Shown: in pieces, positions 1-5,024 of the stretch
Layout: each line of letters opens with the position of its first letter
How positions within the stretch are numbered: position 1 is the stretch's first letter
Source of the DNA: Phycisphaerales bacterium
GTDB taxonomy: Bacteria; Planctomycetota; Phycisphaerae; Phycisphaerales; Phycisphaeraceae
NCBI GenBank assembly: GCA_012031455.1
Contig: JAAUTM010000052.1
Location: forward strand, 1-7,602
DNA length: 7,602 nucleotides
Reading direction: 5' to 3'
Translations under genes and position numbers: made by a program
The notes under the pieces: generated by a model
What the model was told of the DNA's origin: nothing
Database searches by the model: none
The model's input: the letters and a program-made list of their open reading frames with translations, nothing else

Positions 1-1
1 G

Positions 2-803
2 CCACGCACCAGCCAACCCCCATTGATTACCCAGTCGACCACGTTGCCAGCAACAACGCCAGCAACATTGCCCACCACGTTGCCGCCCAAGGCCCCGACG
101 ATAGCCCCGGATCGTTGGGAACTGAAGGACTTGATCGGCGATTGCTATGGCGGAAAAGTGCTGGGTTCAGGCACGATCGTTCCCGGTAAGCCCGGCGGGT
201 ACAGCATTCAACTGGTGCTTGATGGTGCAGCGCTGGACTCACTGGTCAATCCCCGACGCGATATCAGCGCAACCAACGGTAGCAACGGCAAAGCTGCGGC
301 CATCAATGGCAACAAGCCCACCGGCCGGGTGTCTGCCAACCTTGCCATGGAAGGTGTGGGGGATGGATGTGCGTAGTCGGCGGGGTCGTGGGGAGCTGGT
401 GATTCGTGAAGCCCGGCTCTTCGAACTCCCGCTGGCCATGACCATGTTGCAACTGACGCATATCAACTGGCCACGCTCACGGGCTTTTGACCGGGCTGCT
501 GCTGGTTATGTGATCAATGGCGACACCGTGCAACTCAAGGACCTGAGCTTTGAGGCACCGGACCTGCGCATCTTCGGGAGCGGAACTGTGCAGCTCCCCG
601 GTTTACAAATGGAGCTGGATATGTTCACCCGCAACCCTCACCGTGAAAACTGGGGCCTGCTGGGCGAAACCATTGATCTGGTCCGCGATGGCGTGATGTC
701 CATCAAGGTCACTGGTACGCTCGATGACCCCAAGTCAAGCTTGCAGGGTTTCACGGGCATCCGCCGAACCTGGCAGGAACTTTTCAAGCCGGGTCAGCCG
801 TGA
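2..803 (+). CDS. AsmA-like C-terminal domain protein, 5' partial, one frameshift
   Basis: This is the C-terminal part of an AsmA-like protein. The family consists of large envelope proteins thought to act in outer-membrane or lipid homeostasis. The reading frame is open to the window edge, so the true start lies outside. It begins with a Thr/Pro-rich linker (about 24-110), followed by beta-rich sequence. The recognisable part (about 385-780) has the planctomycete AsmA C-terminal pattern: GRGELVIREARLFELPL, a short helix, GYVINGDTVQLKDLSFEAPDL, GSGTVQLPG, then VTGTLDDPK and a final RTWQELF. The frame breaks at a five-G run (358-362); reading four Gs joins ...AMEGVG to MDVRSRRGRG without a stop. 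The first frame otherwise stops at 376. The role is family-based inference, and no partner is visible because the upstream neighbour is missing. The gene is convergent with the next one. Confidence 0.75.
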
Positions 804-852
804 GTGGAATGGATCAACCATGACGTGGAATGGATCAGCCGTTCGAGTGGAA
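802..852 (+). repeat. 21-bp-period direct repeat just after the AsmA-like gene
   Basis: The 13-mer GTGGAATGGATCA occurs at 804-816 and again at 825-837. Each copy is followed by a near-identical base and CC, so the period is 21 bp. A third partial copy, GAGTGGAA, follows at 845-852. The array starts on the stop codon of the AsmA-like gene. Multiple short repeats of this kind are found at the ends of some insertion sequences, notably the IS21 family, so this may be an IS end remnant; no transposase is present to confirm that. Confidence 0.6.
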
Positions 853-867
853 AATTGCGGGCAATTT
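852..867. repeat. Short perfect hairpin AAATTGC/GCAATTT
   Basis: A 7-bp perfect inverted repeat with a two-base GG centre (or a 6-bp stem with a CGGG loop) lies between the two convergent genes. It directly follows the direct-repeat array and could belong to the same element. No T-tract follows it, so a terminator role is weakly supported. Confidence 0.4.
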
Positions 868-887
868 CTATCACGCCTTCTGCCACG

Positions 888-913
888 CCGGACCTTCGTC
901 CGCGAAGGTCCGG
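888..913. terminator. Perfect 11-bp hairpin between convergent genes, probable bidirectional terminator
   Basis: The arms CCGGACCTTCG (888-898) and CGAAGGTCCGG (903-913) are perfectly complementary around a TCCG loop. The structure lies 84 bases past the stop of the AsmA-like gene and 30 bases past the stop of the convergent UroD-like gene, where a terminator for both would be expected. The nearest plus-strand T-run (940-945) is about 26 bases beyond the stem, so it is not a textbook intrinsic terminator. Confidence 0.5.
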
Positions 914-943
914 ATGAACTTCCCATCAGGCACGCTACCTTTT

Positions 944-2047
944 TTATATCTCTGCTTTGGTCACCTTGGCCACATCCTTGACAAACGCCTGGGCACTGGC
1001 AACATCCGGGAACGCATGGCCTACGTTCACCTTCAGGCCCTCTGGACCAAGTGCCCGCAGGACCATCATCGCATCCTCCGGTCCCTGGGCATCGATATGC
1101 ACACATTTCCCCGCTGCCAGACAGCGTTTGTACACATCCAGCCATTTGGCAGCAGGCCCCTTGCCTGCACCACAAATAAACTGCACGCCGTTTAGTCCGG
1201 GCAGTTCGAGCACCGTGTCCAGATGACGCAAAGCATCCGGCCCATCCAGATGATAAATGCTGCGTGCCATGGGTTGCATTTCCACCCGTGTCATCGGGGC
1301 AGCCATGTCACGCCCGACCTGCGGTGAAAGCATGCACCAGAAATCACAATTGGGGATGTAGCAAGGCCCCTCGTGCAAAATATGCAACCAGGTGGTGATG
1401 GGTTGGCCATGAGCCTTCAGTTTTTGCACACATCGGTTGAACGCTTCCACGAACCCCTGAGAGAAATGCATGCCAGCAGCCTGCACATCCTGCGGGTACT
1501 CCAGCAGATCAATGCATAATTCCTGCGGCTCGCGCAAGGCTGCAAGAATATCCATCGAGCCATGCAAATCAGGAACGCCCACCAGATATTTCCCTCGCCC
1601 CAGCTCCAGCCCGCAGTCCATCAACTGCTCGATTGTCTGCCAGTAAACGTTGTGAAAGTCGGGCTGGATTTTCACCACCTCCGCCCATTGCGAACCGTCG
1701 TGAAGGATCGGCTTGGACCACGAGGTTTTATCTCCAAATTCCAGATCCACGCCGTAAAGCGTTGCCAGAATCTCCGGACCGAGGTTGGGCATCCACATGG
1801 GGAAACTGTCAGCCACATAATCGCGTCGCACCGCCTCCGCCAGGGCGAGTCGGGCCTGAAACTCCACATCCATCCAGCGCTGGCGCAGGGTTTCATGTTC
1901 ACCCTTGGGCCAGGTGCAGGGCTTGGTGGGCTTGACGTACATCTGCACCACAGCACGATCGATCACCTGGCAATGCCACCAGGCTTCCATACGTTCCATG
2001 GTTCTGGCAAAATCAGGTTTGGTTTCCAGGGTGGAGGCTGTGTTCAT
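944..2047 (-). CDS. Uroporphyrinogen decarboxylase-like (URO-D superfamily) protein
   Basis: The gene encodes an intact 367-residue protein of the URO-D/corrinoid-methyltransferase superfamily (TIM barrel). Its features are those of the divergent PVC paralogues rather than of HemE: an N-terminal R/W-rich helix (residues 12-25), WMPNLGPEILATLYG (85-99), a Cys-rich stretch HEGPCYIPNCDFWCMLSP (225-242), YHLDGPDALRHLD (265-277), a GVQF-GAGKGP loop (287-298) and LGPEGLKVNVGH (333-344). Relatives are often labelled as trimethylamine corrinoid methyltransferase-like proteins. The superfamily includes decarboxylases and methyl-transferring enzymes, so the substrate cannot be assigned. H225, C229, C234 and C238 could bind a metal, but this is untested. 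The ATG at 2047 is preceded by AAAGGA about 8 bases upstream. There is no signal peptide, so it should be cytoplasmic. It lies 135 bp downstream of the dioxygenase gene, probably co-regulated, with a palindrome between them. Confidence 0.82.
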   Translation of the reverse strand: MNTASTLETKPDFARTMERMEAWWHCQVIDRAVVQMYVKPTKPCTWPKGEHETLRQRWMDVEFQARLALAEAVRRDYVADSFPMWMPNLGPEILATLYGVDLEFGDKTSWSKPILHDGSQWAEVVKIQPDFHNVYWQTIEQLMDCGLELGRGKYLVGVPDLHGSMDILAALREPQELCIDLLEYPQDVQAAGMHFSQGFVEAFNRCVQKLKAHGQPITTWLHILHEGPCYIPNCDFWCMLSPQVGRDMAAPMTRVEMQPMARSIYHLDGPDALRHLDTVLELPGLNGVQFICGAGKGPAAKWLDVYKRCLAAGKCVHIDAQGPEDAMMVLRALGPEGLKVNVGHAFPDVASAQAFVKDVAKVTKAEI

Positions 2048-2126
2048 ACAAATGTATCCTTTGAATGCTTTGAAAAATAAGCGACGCGATTGTAGCTGGG
2101 ATTGTAAGTCTCTTTGTTATCTCAAA

Positions 2127-2148
2127 CCCAGGCATGGCCATGCCTGGG
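2127..2148. repeat. 22-bp perfect palindrome, possible terminator or REP-like element
   Basis: Half-site CCCAGGCATGG is followed directly by its exact reverse complement, with no spacer. The flanking CAAA (2123-2126) and TTTG (2150-2153) can extend the stem if one A bulges. It lies in the gap between the dioxygenase stop (2183) and the UroD-like start (2047). On the minus strand only a short TTTG follows, so it could be a weak terminator or attenuator, a processing site, or a copy of a dispersed extragenic palindrome. Confidence 0.55.
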
Positions 2149-2182
2149 ATTTGTGAGCCGTACTTTGTGTGTCTGAATAATG

Positions 2183-3150
2183 TCAGTTGATTTGGTAGTT
2201 AAGGATTGCTTTGCCAGTAGTCCGCATGAGCATAACGCCAGGTGGACAGTTTTCTTCCGTTCCCAGCGCAGGCGGAGCATACCCAGCATCCGGCTGATAG
2301 ACGAACGGTTCTTCACCCTTGGCATACGGAGCCCTGGCACGTTCGCGTAATGCCGCAAGCAACAATTTCTGTTTCACTGGCACATATTCAGGCTTGTGCG
2401 GGCCATATTTCAATTCCACCGGGATCGGTCGAAACTCATAGTAAATTACCCGGCGCATTTGGGACTGGGCCGCGGGCGAGCCATGCAGCGCCAGGATGCT
2501 GTGAAAAAGCACATCACCCGGTTGGACCGGGATCGGCACCGCGCCCTGGGTGTTAAACTTGTCGCCCCCATTGAGCTGGGCGATGGTTTCCAAGGCATCC
2601 TGATGTTCCAACGGTTGGAACCCAGAATCCCCCACAGACAGTTGGATAGGTCTGAACCGTCGAGGTAAAAGTCAACATTGATTGCCGAAACGGGATGATC
2701 GATATCTGCTGCATTTTCCGGGTATGGCTGGGAATCCCGGTGCCATGCGATCTCGGCGCCCATACCCTCGAGCTTGAACACCATGCTGTCCCAAGTGGGC
2801 AGAAAGTTACGCCCCTGAAGCAACTGGATGCTTTGCAGAATGAACGGATGCCCCAGGAGTGCTTTGCCAGACGTGGTTTTATCAATCACGTACTCAATGC
2901 GAAACGGCACTTCCTTGCCGGTGTCGCGATGTTTTTTGTAAACATAATCCCGGTCATCGACTTTGGTCGCCATGGCTTTTTGTACCAGAGGCAGGGTCTG
3001 CTCCCGCAGGGCGTTGAGTTCATTGACTTGAAGCAGATTACGGATGTGAAGCAGGCCATAGTCACGGAAAAACTGTGCCTGCTCGGGGGTGATGCAGGTC
3101 TGCTTGGCGGCATCAATGAATGGAAACGTTGGCGATGCTGCGGTGGTCAT
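2183..3150 (-). CDS. Phytanoyl-CoA dioxygenase (PhyH) family Fe(II)/2-oxoglutarate oxygenase, one frameshift
   Basis: This is a cytoplasmic non-haem iron oxygenase that would hydroxylate an unknown small molecule using O2 and 2-oxoglutarate. The reconstructed protein has 322 residues, normal for the family. It starts with the typical TPEQAQFFRDYGLLHIRNLL helix and turn (21-40). The iron triad is H137 and D139 in WHRDSQPY plus distal H223 in LALHGS, and the 2-oxoglutarate-binding Arg is R233 or R234 in QMRRVIYYEFRP. The family pattern around NGxLWxxPGSHRW appears as SNCLWGILGSNRW (169-181). The frame breaks just after this, near 2605; adding one base gives ...SNRWNHQDALETIAQ. Without the repair the first half ends at 2446 and lacks the distal His and Arg, so neither half could be active. 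The start is well supported: AAAGGAG lies 6 bases before the ATG at 3150. It is divergent from the AraC regulator and upstream of the UroD-like gene. Confidence 0.88.
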
Positions 3151-3244
3151 GATCAGCTCCTTTGATATGGGTTTGTGTACTGTAACCTTGTAATCACGGA
3201 TAATCTTCCCTTGGAATTGGCCAATATTCCGGTATTCTAAGATT
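3151..3244. promoter_or_regulatory. Divergent control region with palindrome ATTGGCCAAT
   Basis: This 94-bp AT-richer gap separates the start codons of the dioxygenase and the AraC regulator and must hold both promoters. It contains a perfect 10-bp palindrome, ATTGGCCAAT, at 3216-3225, nested in GGAAT(3213-3217)...ATTCC(3226-3230). Short direct repeats are also present: TAATC at 3191 and 3201, and TATTC at 3225 and 3233. The palindrome is a candidate operator for the adjacent regulator. No convincing -35/-10 pair stands out on either strand. Confidence 0.5.
3157..3163 (-). promoter_or_regulatory. Strong ribosome binding site of the dioxygenase gene
   Basis: On the minus strand AAAGGAG lies six bases before the ATG at 3150 and fixes that start codon. 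Confidence 0.8.
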
Positions 3245-4104
3245 ATGGTAAAAGTGACTGATTCATTCGAGGACTATGACTTTGATCTTTGGATCGGACG
3301 GCCCCGGGTCATGCCTCGGGCACATCGTCATGGTGAAGTGGAAGCCAATTTTATTATGCATGGCGGTATTACCTACCTGACGGGCGGAAGGATGGTGAAA
3401 CTCCCTGTGGGTAGATGGGTGCTGTTTTGGGCAGTTGTGCCCCATGAGCTGGTGCATGTTGAACCCGACACGCACATGGGCTGGGCGACGATCCCTCTCA
3501 ACTGGTTTTTACACTGGCCGGTCCCCGAAACGGTGCATGCCTTGGTGCTCAGCGGCAGGCTCATTGTGGATACCCAACCGGAATCCCATGATGCACAAAC
3601 TCTGGAGCGTATGGCTCGCGATTGCGCTTCTGACCAACCGGTGCTTCGGCAGTTGCTGGCGCAGGAAATCGAAGTTCGATTTTGCCGATTGATGCTGCAA
3701 AACCCCGAAACACTTGGCCCGACACAATCACGGGTTGCACGGGTGCAAGGGATGGCCACCACCAGGCAATTTGAGAAGGTGCAGCGGCATGGCTGCATTT
3801 ATTGCCCGGCATTACCGGGGAGGATTTACGCATCGAACGCATCGGCCTTGAAGTGAATCTACATCCTAATTATGCCATGACTCTTTTTCGTGAACATACC
3901 GGCATGAGTCTAGGATCCTACCTCACGCGGCAACGACTCTGGCAGGCGCAACGCCTTCTGGCCACAACCGATAAAAGTATTTTGCAGGTGGCCACCGCCA
4001 GCGGCTTTGGTTCGCTGTCTCGTTTTTATGAGGCATTTGCCCAAGAGTGTAAAACCACCCCGCGTGCCTATCGTCGAGCCCTTCGCCAAACGCCCCGTCT
4101 GTGA
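3245..4104 (+). CDS. AraC/XylS family transcriptional regulator, two frameshifts
   Basis: This is a DNA-binding transcription regulator of the AraC/XylS class, reconstructed at 285 residues, a usual length. The N-terminal half (about 10-110) is a cupin-like sensor domain with the RAHRHGEVEANFI segment and a P-HELVHVEP strand typical of sugar-sensing AraC proteins. The C-terminal half (about 175-280) has the two helix-turn-helix motifs: EDLRIERIGLEVNLHPNYAM...LFREHTGMSLGSYLTRQRLWQAQRLL, then ILQVATASGFGSLSRFYEAF and the final TPRAYRR. Two extra Gs split the gene. Removing one at 3786-3787 changes VQRHGC into VQRMAAFIARHYR, and removing one from the GGGG at 3817-3820 joins HYR to EDLRIERIGL. 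Uncorrected, the first frame ends at 3856 without any DNA-binding domain. It is divergent from the dioxygenase gene, which it may control; regulation of the agarase cluster is also possible. No strong ribosome binding site precedes the ATG at 3245. Confidence 0.92.
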
Positions 4105-4155
4105 CGAAGATGGAATCGACTCGTTCTGACAGATCAACTCGGCGAACCCGCTGTT

Positions 4156-4972
4156 TCAGCGTCTGCGACCCGCAAGCAGCAGGGAACCCATGGCCAGCAG
4201 CGCCAGACCTGCCGGTTCAGGAACATTGGTAGTCACCAAGATATTGTCAAAATACACCGGTCCCTGGTTACCCGACCCTGATAGACGGAACATCGCTGCA
4301 TCGAAGGTATAAGTCTGCGGGGTGGCGATGGTCAGGGTGTTGGTATTACCCGTGGTATTGATCAGGCTGCCCGAGACCGTGGCATCCAGCCCGTTGTCGG
4401 CCCGGCGAAGCAGATCCAGTGTCAGCGTGTGGGTGTTCCCTGCCGGGTTGTTCACGGCGTAGGTCTGGGCGTTGACAATGGTTCCGTCCCAGTTCATATG
4501 TCTTCCGCCGGTGCCAGCAGCGCCGGGGTTGATGGAAGCACCATGGCCCAGATCATCCGTGGTAACTCCCGCAAATCCGCCGGATTGCTGGGTCTGATTG
4601 GAGTTTGTGAGAAAGAAGGCGAAGCTGTAATTGAGATTCGGGCCGGCGGGGTAACGAAAAGTCAAAACTCAGTGTGATGCGATCACCTTGCGCACCCAGA
4701 GTGACGGGTTGAAAGTAACCCAGCATGATCCTGTTATTGGAGCTGGATACCATACTCATAGTATTACCATCAATCTGATTGGTATTATCGATGGTCAGTT
4801 GAACGGTGCCGTCCTGACCATACCATGTGATATCTGTGGGATCGCTGCCATTGCCGACCTGACCATCGGTAAACGGATCTTGTACACGAATGGTCGTACT
4901 TGCCATCCCCAGCGGGGCGATCAGGGCGACTGCCAGGCAGAAAGCGGAACGTTGGGTCATTTCTCGTAACAT
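4156..4972 (-). CDS. PEP-CTERM sorting domain protein, one frameshift
   Basis: This is a secreted protein of unknown function carrying an exosortase sorting signal. The reconstructed length is 271 residues. It has an N-terminal signal peptide (about residues 5-24, SAFCLAVALIAPLGMAS) and a Ser/Thr/Asn-rich beta-sandwich-like body with GSDPTDITWYG, DGTVQLTID and FDNILVTTNV strands. It ends with the PEP-CTERM signature: VPEP at about 250, a hydrophobic stretch and a final RRR. Family knowledge says the tail is recognised by exosortase EpsH/XrtA-type enzymes and removed on export; no exosortase is in this window. An extra A in AAAA (4657-4660) breaks the frame; removing it joins SFDF to RYPAGPNLNYSF. 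The start is supported by AAAAGGAGG six bases before the ATG at 4972. It is the last gene of the pseudopilin-agarase series, 52 bp after the agarase, so it is probably co-expressed. It may be a cell-surface or matrix protein, possibly carbohydrate-binding, but this cannot be shown. Confidence 0.85.
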
Positions 4973-4978
4973 GGTCTT

Positions 4979-4987
4979 CCTCCTTTT
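4979..4987 (-). promoter_or_regulatory. Strong ribosome binding site of the PEP-CTERM gene
   Basis: On the minus strand AAAAGGAGG precedes the ATG at 4972 by six bases and selects that start over the in-frame ATG at 4960. Confidence 0.8.
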
Positions 4988-4992
4988 GAAAG

Positions 4993-5021
4993 TGAACGAT
5001 TGATATCCAAACTTGAACGAT
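4993..5021. promoter_or_regulatory. Direct repeat TGAACGAT spaced by two helical turns
   Basis: TGAACGAT occurs at 4993-5000 and 5014-5021, 21 bp start to start, within the 52-bp gap before the PEP-CTERM gene. Such same-face direct repeats are the type of site that AraC-family proteins bind. A related half-site (TGAACGT on the minus strand, 7211-7217) lies in the gap upstream of the agarase. This is a weak candidate because the motif is short. Confidence 0.3.
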
Positions 5022-5024
5022 CGG

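Noticed and set aside
944..2047. Assignment as HemE (haem biosynthesis)
   Set aside because: The length is similar, but the HemE N-terminal substrate-binding signature is not seen and the motifs fit divergent PVC paralogues instead.
1562..2080. A 172-codon open frame on the plus strand
   Set aside because: It is antisense to the UroD-like gene and its sequence mirrors that gene's codon pattern; no ribosome binding site or domain is seen.
2695..3165. A 156-codon open frame on the plus strand
   Set aside because: It is antisense to the N-terminal half of the dioxygenase, whose iron-binding motif and ribosome binding site are clear.
3245..3856. A self-contained 203-residue sensor protein without a DNA-binding domain
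   Set aside because: The last ~22 residues are out-of-frame sequence after a G insertion; the normal AraC continuation is present in the other frames.
4149..4161. Small hairpin CGCTG/CAGCG as a terminator between the AraC and PEP-CTERM genes
   Set aside because: The stem is only five base pairs, overlaps the PEP-CTERM stop codon and has no T-tract.
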